This document shows, one piece after another, positions 47,148 through 56,430 of a DNA stretch of 64,000 nt. The stretch comes from Nitzschia sp. pyKryTriq1. Taxonomy: Eukaryota > Bacillariophyta > Bacillariophyceae > Bacillariales > Bacillariaceae. Within the stretch, counting starts at the first letter, position 1. Every line of letters starts with the position of its first letter. A program made the translations under genes and the position numbers. The stretch is from the NCBI GenBank assembly GCA_956465555.1, contig OY101131.1, positions 932,349 to 996,348 on the forward strand, given 5' to 3'. Below the pieces are notes generated by a model, which saw only the letters and a program-made list of their open reading frames with translations, made no database searches and was not told where the DNA came from.

Positions 47148-48192
47148 ACTACAGTGTTGCGTTTGCTGTTGTCGTTATCGAGACAACGACTGTCAATTCA
47201 CTGCAATGCAATGCAATGGCAAATGTAATATACAGTGCAATGTAAGAAAGATGTGTTGTTTGTTTGTGTTCTTTACTCCTCTGAATAAAATAACCGTTCG
47301 TCGTACCGGTAGGACCTCACCACTCACTCCTCGACTACTCAGTCGTCGTTCTTTTTTTTCTTCGTCGTATTCTCATGTGCATCCATCGGGTCCGTTCAAT
47401 CTCAATCTTGCAGGAATTTCTCCGTCCGTGTAGGAAGAGGGCGAAGCCCTGAAAACGGGTGCGCGGACCAAGGCAGGTAGGTTTTCTACGGGGTGCACAG
47501 ATTATTTCGCCATGAGGTACGTACGTACTGTACCGCGGTAGCGCAATACCGGTATGTATGTAGTACAGTAGCCTATTAGCCCCCGCGCCCCCCGGGCGCT
47601 GGGTCCCGCCGCCCAGACGTATGTACGAGTCCGGAAGACGACAAACCACAACCTCCTCGCGGCGGACGGAGAGGGTCAGTCCTTACCGCACCGGTAGTAC
47701 TTGTGGAGAACAAAAAAATGATCGGAGACGAAGTGCAGTGCTTTCATTGCTGTACTCTTAGCAGTAGAGCGAGAATGATAGGCTCACAGTACTTTACAAC
47801 TCCTGACGCCGCCCCGATGACACACCAATTTCGCACGATACACAAACACACCAAGCAAAGTAGGAACGACACCGACGATGACCATGGCGATACCGGTAGA
47901 CGATACAAGTATTACTTTACCGGTACAAGTACTGTACCGATGAAGCCGCGGCTGCTACTGCAAGGCCGTCGGGGATAATCCATCCATTGTGCAAATTCTA
48001 TTCGTAATCAGACCGCCCAGCACAACAACTTGAGGAGCGAGAAAACAAAATCAGCACGAATCGGCAAAAACGGCAGAAAACAGCAGCAGCAGCAACAGCA
48101 GCAACACGTGCCGATATTTGCGGCACTTTTATCATCCCACTCTTTTCGTCGTTGCAAGCGGAATAACTGGATCGCTCCTTTTTCTTTGCAAG
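47148..48192. promoter_or_regulatory. Divergent intergenic region with four TACCGGTA palindromes
   Basis: TACCGGTA at 47304, 47547, 47891 and 47918, plus a GC-rich block near 47580-47612 and GTACAGTAC-like motifs. Densest cluster of the palindrome in the window. No gene supported. Confidence 0.55.
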
Positions 48193-49449
48193 ATGGCGGT
48201 TGTCTTGACCAGCACTCGTCAAGCATTGCCATATGGAGCGAAAAGTGCTGTGTTATTATTGTGTGGATATTCCCTTCTTTCGATTTGGATCGCTCGACCC
48301 CGGCTCGAAGGATTCTATAACAATCCATTTACATCTAATACCACCGTGCAACGGCAAACATATGCCGTCGGGAAGCTACAGCCCAAATCCTGGACCACCT
48401 ACGAGGGTGATCCCAACAAGGAGCGATGCGCCTTTTGCTTTTTCGGTTTACCGAGAGCCTTTCAATCTATGGTTCTGCCGAGTATCATCAAGAATTTATT
48501 GATCCCCAATGCTCGTCACAACTGCGACGTCTACGTACATTTCTTTGAACAGTATGAGGAAGCGGCGGGGCGAAAGAATCGTGGTGGAACCGTCGACCCG
48601 CATGCAATCTTCTTGCTGGAAAATGCTGTCAGGGAAGTTCAGGCACGACACGGCGAGCCTCCTGGAGCCCGGACTCATCGTACACCCACCGTTCTTTTCG
48701 CAAAAGACACGGACACGGAGTTTTGGAAGAAGCGAGGACCCATCATAGCCAAGTTTCAAAACACGACGAACCCAAAAGACGGACTTCCTATGTACTTTCC
48801 GTACAAGGATACATCGTGGAGTAAGCCCACTCTAGACAATATGGTGCGCCAGTGGCATTCTATTCAAAATGCTTTTGAAATCATGGAAAGCACAGGTCAT
48901 GAGATGGGGGTCGAATACTCGCGCGTGGGAATGTTTCGTTCCGATGTCTTCTACATGACACCGATCGATATTGCCTTGTTGGATAAAGGCGTTAGTGACA
49001 GTCGAAACCGGCATGTGGTAGTCCCTGGATTTGCTAAATATCCCGTGAACGATCGAATGATCTATGGGAATATAGAAGCCGTCAAAATATGGTCAACTCA
49101 ACGGTTTTTATTGGTAGAAGAACGCGCTAAGTCCCAGCGCGACCCAGGTTACGTGATGCACTCGGAACGATTCATGAAAGCATCTGTGTTTCGGGCCATT
49201 AGAGCCTCGGGGTATTCAGTGAATACCAACAGGGATATCTGCTTTGCCCGCACCCGGGCCGACGCGTCGGTCATGATATCCGACTGTACCCAGAACGGCC
49301 ACACACGAGGATGGACGAGGGTTGACGGAAAAGCGCTACTCGAAACCATCGTCCAGATGAATTGCACTCGCTTAAAAATTGACGACTATGGTATTGTTGC
49401 CAGATGCGGAGACGGCGTCGACGATACGCTCAGCGATCGGAGCAAGTAG
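48193..49449 (+). CDS. Type II membrane protein, probable glycosyltransferase-like family
   Basis: The protein has 418 residues. The ATG at 48193 gives MAVVLTSTRQALPYGAKSAV and a hydrophobic anchor at about 17-33 (KSAVLLLCGYSLLSIWI), a Golgi-type topology. The frame goes further upstream without ATG. The lumenal part has CAFCFFGLPRAFQSMVLPSI, CDVYVHFFEQYEEAAGRK, WHSIQNAFEIM, YSRVGMFRSDVFYMTPIDI and VVPGFAKYPVNDRMIYG. The RSDVFYxxPIDI and NDRMIYG phrases recall a group of algal and land-plant proteins annotated only as glycosyltransferase-like. I cannot name the CAZy family. Role in protein or wall glycosylation is an inference from topology and these motifs. Confidence 0.65.
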   Translation: MAVVLTSTRQALPYGAKSAVLLLCGYSLLSIWIARPRLEGFYNNPFTSNTTVQRQTYAVGKLQPKSWTTYEGDPNKERCAFCFFGLPRAFQSMVLPSIIKNLLIPNARHNCDVYVHFFEQYEEAAGRKNRGGTVDPHAIFLLENAVREVQARHGEPPGARTHRTPTVLFAKDTDTEFWKKRGPIIAKFQNTTNPKDGLPMYFPYKDTSWSKPTLDNMVRQWHSIQNAFEIMESTGHEMGVEYSRVGMFRSDVFYMTPIDIALLDKGVSDSRNRHVVVPGFAKYPVNDRMIYGNIEAVKIWSTQRFLLVEERAKSQRDPGYVMHSERFMKASVFRAIRASGYSVNTNRDICFARTRADASVMISDCTQNGHTRGWTRVDGKALLETIVQMNCTRLKIDDYGIVARCGDGVDDTLSDRSK

Positions 49450-50168
49450 TAGTGTTAGTAGTAGGTCGACAAGCTAGTAGAGTGCGAGTGACGAAAATGG
49501 AGCAATAAGAGTATGAGTAGTAGTACTACAGTAGATTAGTCTACTAGAGTAGGCGGGCTTATGATAATTACGCGGGCGACGCGGGCTACTGTGAGGGAAG
49601 CACGTGCATCGGCCCTCTGTTTTCCATGAAAGGAGAGGTAGCTCTACGCGTAACAAAGAAAAAAAATTCAGTGGATATTAATAGTTGTCTGACATTTCGG
49701 GCAGGCGACGACGCAGGCGGTTGTGAGGGAAGAACGTGCATCATCCGGAACCCATCTTTCAATGGGGGCTTATGATAATTACGGCGGATTCAATTGCCTG
49801 ACATTTCGGGCGGGCGACGCGGGCTATTGTGAGGGAAGCACGTGCATCGGGCCCCTGTTTTTCGTGGAAGGAGAGAAAGAGAGCTCTAACCAAGAAAAAG
49901 ATTTCAAGAACATTCTTCAACAGTGAACGATACAAGTACCAGTAATGTCAACGGAAAATCCAAAAAGAAGAACGTGCTATGAACAACTTCGACCACCACC
50001 ACTCATTACTTGTACAAGAAGGACGGTGAGTAACGATCACCACCAATCTTTCAAGCATGCTGACGACATCAACAAATCACAGGGTCGCCAGTTCTTCGGA
50101 CCGCCTCGCCTTCTTCTGATGTGCTCACAATTTGCCGATTTGAGCAAACTACTTTCAATTGAACCACG
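49450..50168. promoter_or_regulatory. MetE upstream region with three related repeats
   Basis: Three copies of a GGCGACGCGGGC...TGTGAGGGAAGCACGTGCATC module (near 49557-49655, 49689-49745, 49768-49900). A GTGAGT donor (50026) and a CACAG acceptor (ending 50082) could define a 5'-leader intron of MetE. Coding through them would not be in frame with the MetE ATG. Confidence 0.5.
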
Positions 50169-52512
50169 ATGACGCTTATCCGCACATCGACGCTCGGATT
50201 TCCTCGCATGGGACCGAACCGTGAACTCAAGTTTGCTCTTGAGAAGTACTGGAAAGGTATCCTGAGCGAAAGCGAGTTGCTAACTACCGCACGCAAGATT
50301 GAAGAAAATGGATGGCAACTCCAAAAGGATGCGTCGATTGACTATGTCACGGTGGGCGACCATTACCTCTATGACATGGTGCTTTCTTCATGCGAGAACC
50401 TTGGATTTTGCCCCAAGCGTTTCAAGCATCTGGAGCCTGGTCTGAAGCGAATGTTTGCCATGGCTCGTGGTGTTGATGGGGCCGAGGCCTTGAGTAAGTA
50501 GACCGACAGAAGATAAGCAAACATCGCAATCAAAGGACCGCTGAGCTCACTTTCTTTTGTCGTTTGGCATTTCATCTCAAGGCATGAAGAAGTGGATTAC
50601 CAGCAACTACCATTACATGGTTCCCGAGTTCGACGAGTCGACGAAGCTCCAGCCTAACTTCAGCGGTCTTTTGGCTGACATACAGCGTGGGGTTGACTTC
50701 CTCGGTGCCACGAAAGCCACGCCAGTTGTTCTTGGCCCTGTCACTTTGGTCCATCTCGCAAAGATCTCCATTGGCACGAAGAAAGGACTTCTTGAAAATC
50801 TCCTTCCGATCTACACGCAGCTCTTGAAGGACATCGCGTCGCTGGGAGTCGCAGAAATCCAGATTCACGAACCCGCACTTGTATTCGCCGAGGACGGGCT
50901 ACTCGAATTGTACCGTCAGGCTTATCCTGGCATCCTCCCCGAAGGACCGAGTATCAACATGGTTTCTTTCATGGATGATGTCGGCGAGGAGAACTACAAG
51001 TGGCTAATCTCCGAGCCCAAGCTATCTGTCGTATCTCTTGACTTCACGCGTGGAAACACCCTCTATTTGATCCAGAAGTACGGCTTTCCTGATAACATGA
51101 CGTTGGGCGCCGGCCTAATCGACGCTCGTAATGTTTGGAAGCTTCAGCCGGACACGACTCTCAAAGTTCTCAGAGATTTGACCTCTTTGGTCAACGCCCC
51201 CCTGCGCATCCAAGCATCTGGATCGCTCCAATACCTCCCATGGGACTTCCAATGCGAAACCGAGCTGCAGACACACCCCACTGCGAACGTCCTCGCCTTT
51301 GCCAAGCAGAAACTACAAGAAATTGTCACCGTTGCCAAGGCTGCAGCTGGCTCCACCGCACATGACAGTGAAAAGGCGCTTCAAGGGCACCAAGATGCCT
51401 GGGCCAAGTTCAAGCTTGCTGTTCCTCAGCAGGTGCAGCCAGAGTGGGACGAAAAGGATCTCACCCGAGCCGAGTGTTATGACCAGCGTCGACCAAAGCA
51501 GTTGATCGGCGTTCCTTTGCTCCCTACCACTACTATTGGTTCTTTCCCCCAGACCGCGGAGATCCGTCTTCTTCGTACCCAATGGAAGAAGGGTATATTG
51601 AGCAAGGCCGAGTACGAAGCCGCTATTGACCAGCAAATCGCCTATGCCATTGGCATGCAGGAGGCACTCGGTCTCGATATTTTTGTTCACGGAGAAGCGG
51701 AGCGTACTGATATGGTCGAATTCTTTGCGCACCAAATGGAAGGCATGCTCTTTACTTCCAACGGCTGGGTACAGTCGTTCGGATCTCGCTGTGTCCGTCC
51801 GCCCATCTTTTGGAGCAACATTACGCGGCCTAAGGCTATGACCATCCGTGAGTTTCAAGTCGCCCAGCGCTTGGCTGGAACCAAGCCAGTGAAGGGAATG
51901 TTGACGGGGCCCATTACGATCTTGAACTGGTCCTTCCCACGCATCGACATCAGTAAAAAGGAGCAGGCTTTCCAGGTGGCCATGTGCATTCGCAAAGAAA
52001 TCGCCGACTTGGAAGCGGCTGGCTGCCGTGTCATTCAGGTGGACGAGCCTGCCCTGCGAGAAGGCATGCCTCTCCGCAAGGAGGGTAAGGAAGCCTACCT
52101 CCAGTGGGCTGTCGATGCCTTTCGCTTTTGCACCGCTGGAGCCAAGAGCGAGACTCAAATTCATACTCACATGTGCTACTGTGAGTTTAAAGATTGCATG
52201 GATGCCATTGATCGCATGGACACCGACGTGAACTCGATCGAGAATTCTCGCAACGGCAATGAAACCTTGGAAGCCTTTGTGGCGATCAACTACCGTAAAG
52301 GTTTCGGCCCCGGTGTATATGACATTCACTCGCCAGTGATTCCTGCTGTCCCGGCAATGAAAAACAAGATCAAGAGCTTCTTGACATGCCTCGAAGTTAG
52401 CAAAGTGGTTGTGAACCCGGATTGTGGTCTCAAGACCCGCACGTGGCCTGAAACAATGGACGCCTTGAAGAATATGGTAGCTGCTACAAAGGCAGTTCGT
52501 GAAGAGCTCTGA
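50169..52512 (+). CDS. metE: Cobalamin-independent methionine synthase
   Basis: Transfers the methyl group of 5-methyltetrahydropteroyl-triglutamate to homocysteine to make methionine, without vitamin B12. Exon 1 is 50169-50493 and exon 2 is 50582-52512, for 751 residues, the usual length. The join rebuilds ALSMKKWITSNYHYMVPEF, which matches the N-terminal barrel. The C-terminal catalytic barrel carries the zinc ligands H638 and C640 (HTHMCYCEF) and C723 (NPDCGLKTR). The second-barrel start (TTTIGSFPQTAEIR) and VHGEAERTDMVEFF are intact, and VIQVDEPALREG is present. Nothing is missing, so the enzyme should be active. In diatoms the gene is typically repressed when B12 is available and its presence predicts B12 independence. 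Confidence 0.96.
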
Positions 52513-53603
52513 GCATGAGCCAGTTATTTCCCAAAATATCATTATCATAATAATAATGCACCACACCGAAAACCTGAGTCACATTCATCTTTCTGGTAGT
52601 CTTGGTCTATGCTTACGTAGGATTGATAAGTCACCCACCGTTTTTTTTTGGTCGAAGAGCTTGACAGAACAATTCTATCCGCGAGTCTATCGCTCCTTTG
52701 ATGTAATTTCCTAGGCCAACGATTTTCGACCAATTCCTTCGCAGTCTACCCAGCGAGGACCATCGACACGGTAGGCCCCTTCCTTATTAAGCTCGGACAC
52801 GTAGGAGTCCACCAGCTTCATATCTTGCGGCGATAGTTCCAACTGCGTCATTTGGGACTGCGACGTTTGGGACTGCGACGTTTCGGACTTCCAAAGAGTG
52901 ATAGGACTCTTGCTCGCTTCCTCTGTCATCCCATAGTGCTTTCTTATGCCTCGAAGTGCTGCTGGGTCAGTTGGGGTTGTGGCTTGGGCGTTGTGGCTTG
53001 GGGGATCACACCTTTAGCATAAAAGCATTGAAAGCTTGTCGAGACTACAGTAAAACCCGAACAATGAGAGTTATTGTAGTTTCGGCCGTAGCCTTCATCA
53101 GCGGGGTTTCTTTATGCTTTTGTTGCGTTTGTCGTTCGTTAATCGATTTGGTGGCAAACGAGTAGAGGGAAAGTGGCGTCTGTCATCCTCCGTTGTGCGT
53201 CCGTTGTCGTTCGTTCGTTCTTGTTACGGGGAAGAAGTCCGAGATGCGAGAGCAGCGAGTAGTAGGACGTGCGGTGGTACTAGTAGCACTGGACCGTGCG
53301 GTAGTACAGGGCGAACCCTAGCGTCGGGCTCGGTCAACGTGGTAGTACTAGTATTAGTAGTCGTAGGCGGTGGTAAAGTACAGGTATCATGGCTAGTCTC
53401 TACTAGTAGTAGTAGTAGTAGTAGAGTAGGATGGAGAATGCGATGCTGCTCTATAATATTACTTGCAGCATTGGCTACCAGCTGGTACCTGTGGGAGTTG
53501 TTCGACGCATGGTATCCACCGCGAGCCAAGCATTCCTCTCGCACCAAATGGTAAGCTGCATCGTGACTACTGTACTGGTAGCTCTAGGAAATCAAAGCTG
53601 CCT
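52513..53603. other. Intergenic region between convergent MetE and GH5 genes
   Basis: Apart from the possible small gene at 52711-52929, one ATG frame (53114-53554) ends at a GTAAGC donor-like site and has a hydrophobic C-terminus. I found no partner exon and do not call it a gene. A GTA run lies near 53405-53430. Confidence 0.5.
52711..52929 (-). CDS. Possible small acidic protein of 72 residues
   Basis: ATG at 52929, compact frame MTEEASKSPITLWK with two SQTSQSQ-type repeats (two 15-bp direct repeats of GGGACTGCGACGTTT on the + strand), then LELSPQDMKLVDSYVSELNK and a tail GPRWVDCEGIGRK. Composition looks protein-like and lacks simple repeats apart from the SQ part. No family recognised. 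It could also be the last exon of a longer gene or chance. Confidence 0.35.
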   Translation of the reverse strand: MTEEASKSPITLWKSETSQSQTSQSQMTQLELSPQDMKLVDSYVSELNKEGAYRVDGPRWVDCEGIGRKSLA

Positions 53604-55610
53604 CTAGTAATGAAGGAGGCCACACAATATTCCAAACAAGAGAACCAGTAGAGAAGTACTCCAAAAATGTCTTGCACTCGACGATGAGCTCTCCACAACA
53701 TCTTTACCGTCCGACGGGGTATCGACACTCGAGGGCGGGCTTGTCTCTTGGAGAGGTACATTTTGATCGCTTCGCTCGAACTCCATCCATCCGACGTGGA
53801 TTTGTCCACTAACTATGGTCAAAGTCAGAGTTTGAGTTCCGGCAGGAAAATAAAGAGGATCGCTATTTTGAAGATCCGCCCAGGACTCGCTGCCTTCGGG
53901 CACGTTCACCAACAAGACCAGACTTTCGTCTTGCTCTTTTAGCTCTAGACTTCCGGCGGCTCCAGAGGAAGATTTGGCACGGAATCTCACGTTGTACAAT
54001 CCTTCTTCCAATACGTCGACTGTGTATTTGAGCCATTCTCCCGGTTCCGTCTCAAAGACATGGAGACCGATACCTCCCTCGTCCGATTCATCCGTTGTGG
54101 TGATGTCTACCCCGTCGTTACGGTACATCCAACCAAGGTTCCAGCCTTCTCCCTGGTATTCTTCATTCTTATATCGAGTATCGCTGTACGCGATCCCTTG
54201 ATTCCCAATATCGTAGTGGGCAGCGTACACGATTCCAGGAATAGCAGCATAGGTGAACGGTTGAGGTTCGACGTTGAAAAGCGGGTCCAACATGGCAGCA
54301 AAGTAGCCAGGTTGGATCGCACAGTTTTCCGTCTTGGCCGCTTCTGCAAACTCCATGAGTCCTTGTTGGATGCGAGCTGGGTCTGGTGCTGGCTCCATGT
54401 CCCTCCAATTGTCGATTACGTATTGGTAGTCCTCGCTGATCGAGACTTGGTGAGCAAGTGCAATGCTGCCAGTCTTTTTGAATCCCCAATAAAACCAGCC
54501 AATATCGTTGCTCTCCATCAATTGGGTGATTTCGTAGATCCATGGATTTGAGTTTTCACCAGACTCAGTCATGATAAAAGGAACTGAGTGTTCGTTCCGA
54601 GCATCGAGATATTGTTGCACAACGCCATCTTCATATGAAGTTTCTCTCCAGTATCGATGAAAGGCGACCACCATGTTATCATCAAAAGCTGGAAGTAAAC
54701 CTCCGATCTCTTCGGCAAAGATATTCCCTTCGACGAAGACAATATGGTTTGTATCGACTTTTCGCACGGCAGCAGTCACATTGACAAAGAAATCACGCAG
54801 GTCGTCGTCCGTGATCCCTGCCGATGCATAATAGTAGGGTTCGTTGGCGAGTTCGTACCCTAGAACCGTTGGCTCATCTCGATAGCGTTCCGCAATCGCT
54901 CTCCAAATATCGGCAGCGCGTTGCTTGTTGAACTCGGGCGTCCTTCCACCAGACTGTTGAAAATATTCTTCGTTGTACTCCCAAAGAACTTGGACTCCAC
55001 GTTGAAACCATTCACCCGATCCTTCGTCCTGGGACCAGTACGTGTATTCGGGATCGGCATACGCGTCGTGACTTTGACCACCGGGAACCGCATGCATGTC
55101 CAATAAAAGAGTGACATTGACGTTTTTACACCATCCAATCACTTGATCCAGAATTTGGAATCCTTCTTCACTGTAAACTCCGGGAGTATCCACTGGCGAC
55201 ACAAGTCTGTAGTTGAATGGGAGTCGAATCGCGTTGAATCCTTGGTTCGAGAGGTCGATAATGTCTTGTTCCGTGACCCAGTTGTCGCGAAAGGCTTGCC
55301 AAAATGCTGCTGCGGCATCGTTGTCGTTCTGAAGCAACGCTCGAATATTCTCTTCCATATCTGACTCGGCATTCAAATGACGATCATGGACGGAATTAAT
55401 GTGAAGACCGTAGGCTTCGGGCAAGAGCCAACCGTTCAAGTTGATTCCTTTTGCGAGAAAGACATTCCCGCTCGGATCCACGATTTGGGTACCTTGCGTA
55501 CGAAAGAATTGGGCAGTGGCGGTAGGCGAGGTTGTGGCTGCGAGCAGGACTGTTAGTAGTGCTGTTGTTAGACGTGCAGTGGGGCCGTAGTTTTGTCTCC
55601 TCATCATCAT
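53604..55610 (-). CDS. Secreted glycoside hydrolase family 5 enzyme with CBM6-like domain and C-terminal anchor
   Basis: Hydrolyses a beta-glucan-type polysaccharide outside the cell or at its surface. The protein has 668 residues. The ATG at 55610 gives MMMRRQNYG and a signal peptide ending near SPTATAQ; the frame upstream starts only at a GTG. The GH5 barrel (about 40-430) shows GINLNGWLLPE, GFNAIRLPFNYRL, LLLDMHAVPGGQ, the acid/base E257 in LANEPYYY, the conserved AFHRYW, and the nucleophile E349 in FIMTESGEN. Residues about 448-605 match CBM6: IPGIVYAAHYD, GEWLKYTVDVLEEGLYNVRF, PAGTQTLTLTIVSGQIHVGW. A hydrophobic end (FWSTSLLVLLFGILCGLLHY) after a Ser-rich linker suggests GPI or membrane anchoring. 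Diatom GH5 enzymes are proposed to remodel laminarin/chrysolaminarin or wall glucans; substrate not determined. Confidence 0.88.
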   Translation of the reverse strand: MMMRRQNYGPTARLTTALLTVLLAATTSPTATAQFFRTQGTQIVDPSGNVFLAKGINLNGWLLPEAYGLHINSVHDRHLNAESDMEENIRALLQNDNDAAAAFWQAFRDNWVTEQDIIDLSNQGFNAIRLPFNYRLVSPVDTPGVYSEEGFQILDQVIGWCKNVNVTLLLDMHAVPGGQSHDAYADPEYTYWSQDEGSGEWFQRGVQVLWEYNEEYFQQSGGRTPEFNKQRAADIWRAIAERYRDEPTVLGYELANEPYYYASAGITDDDLRDFFVNVTAAVRKVDTNHIVFVEGNIFAEEIGGLLPAFDDNMVVAFHRYWRETSYEDGVVQQYLDARNEHSVPFIMTESGENSNPWIYEITQLMESNDIGWFYWGFKKTGSIALAHQVSISEDYQYVIDNWRDMEPAPDPARIQQGLMEFAEAAKTENCAIQPGYFAAMLDPLFNVEPQPFTYAAIPGIVYAAHYDIGNQGIAYSDTRYKNEEYQGEGWNLGWMYRNDGVDITTTDESDEGGIGLHVFETEPGEWLKYTVDVLEEGLYNVRFRAKSSSGAAGSLELKEQDESLVLLVNVPEGSESWADLQNSDPLYFPAGTQTLTLTIVSGQIHVGWMEFERSDQNVPLQETSPPSSVDTPSDGKDVVESSSSSARHFWSTSLLVLLFGILCGLLHY

Positions 55611-56027
55611 GGTCCCTTTCTTACTCAAGAGAAGCGAGTCCTCTGCAACATTGTGGTGCTGGATGGACGGGGGAGAAAGGGATCGCTCATTCTTCTTCGG
55701 AGATGATGATACCGTGGTATGATCAGAAGAAACACCCACAGGTCATTCCAATCCCGATCTCGTCGCAGAGAAAAGAGGCATAAGCGCTCTACTCGTATTA
55801 ATACCGGCTGGCGGGTACTCTGTAGCAGCAAGCAAAAGATCTATGGCGGCTTTTCCCTTCTTCGTACGTACCAAGCATTGATGCGCCTAATGATACGACG
55901 CGGAAAATCCGTTTGGGAGTAGTAAATATATCCATACATAAATATATATATGTTCAGCTGAAAAGTCAATGTTCGGAATATTCGGAATTGTTCTTCCGAC
56001 ATTCTTCCCACAATAACTCCCAACTCC
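55611..56027. other. Intergenic region left of the mobile-element candidate
   Basis: AT-rich ATATA/TACATA stretch (about 55924-55952) and small palindromes (TTCGGAATATTCGGA near 55973). No gene. Confidence 0.5.
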
Positions 56028-56125
56028 TCCGAATATCCATACTCAGAAATCACGCGGTGTTTTGCGCGTAAAGTGCCACCCGAGGCACTTTCGCAGGGCT
56101 TCGTAGAACGAGTACCAGAATCTAC
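56028..56125. repeat. Left inverted terminal segment with hairpin
   Basis: Carries a perfect 8-bp stem hairpin (AAAGTGCC...GGCACTTT) and GGCTTCGTAG/AGTACCAGA blocks matched in inverted orientation at 59361-59461. Confidence 0.7.
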
Positions 56126-56430
56126 TTGATCTCATTTTCGTCGGCCGTTGAAATGGAAAATCGACAATGATACCAATCTCAAATCAACTCCAAACTCCTT
56201 CCATCAACCCGTAGCACATGATAAACTACTCTAGAGACCAATCCGTTGCACCCATCAGTCAGTTGTTTGCAATGCCTCTCCCAAGAAACATTCCATTTCC
56301 TTTGGATTCGATGAAAGGATTATTGTCAACAAAGGAGGGCAGCAGACCAACGACGACAAAGACAAGGGATTGTGGCTAGAGTGGCTACTACGATGAGCTT
56401 CGATCTAGACACCATGACGCATTCAACCCA

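Noticed and set aside
49945-50168. N-terminal extension of MetE through an upstream exon
   Set aside because: Joining the possible 5' exon gives a frame that stops at the MetE ATG; at most a leader intron with a short upstream frame.
51313-52566. 417-codon minus-strand frame opposite MetE
   Set aside because: Antisense shadow of a strongly conserved enzyme.
53114-53554. Plus-strand 146-codon frame ending in a hydrophobic stretch at a donor-like site
   Set aside because: No second exon with acceptor and no recognisable domain; DNA is made of GTA repeats.
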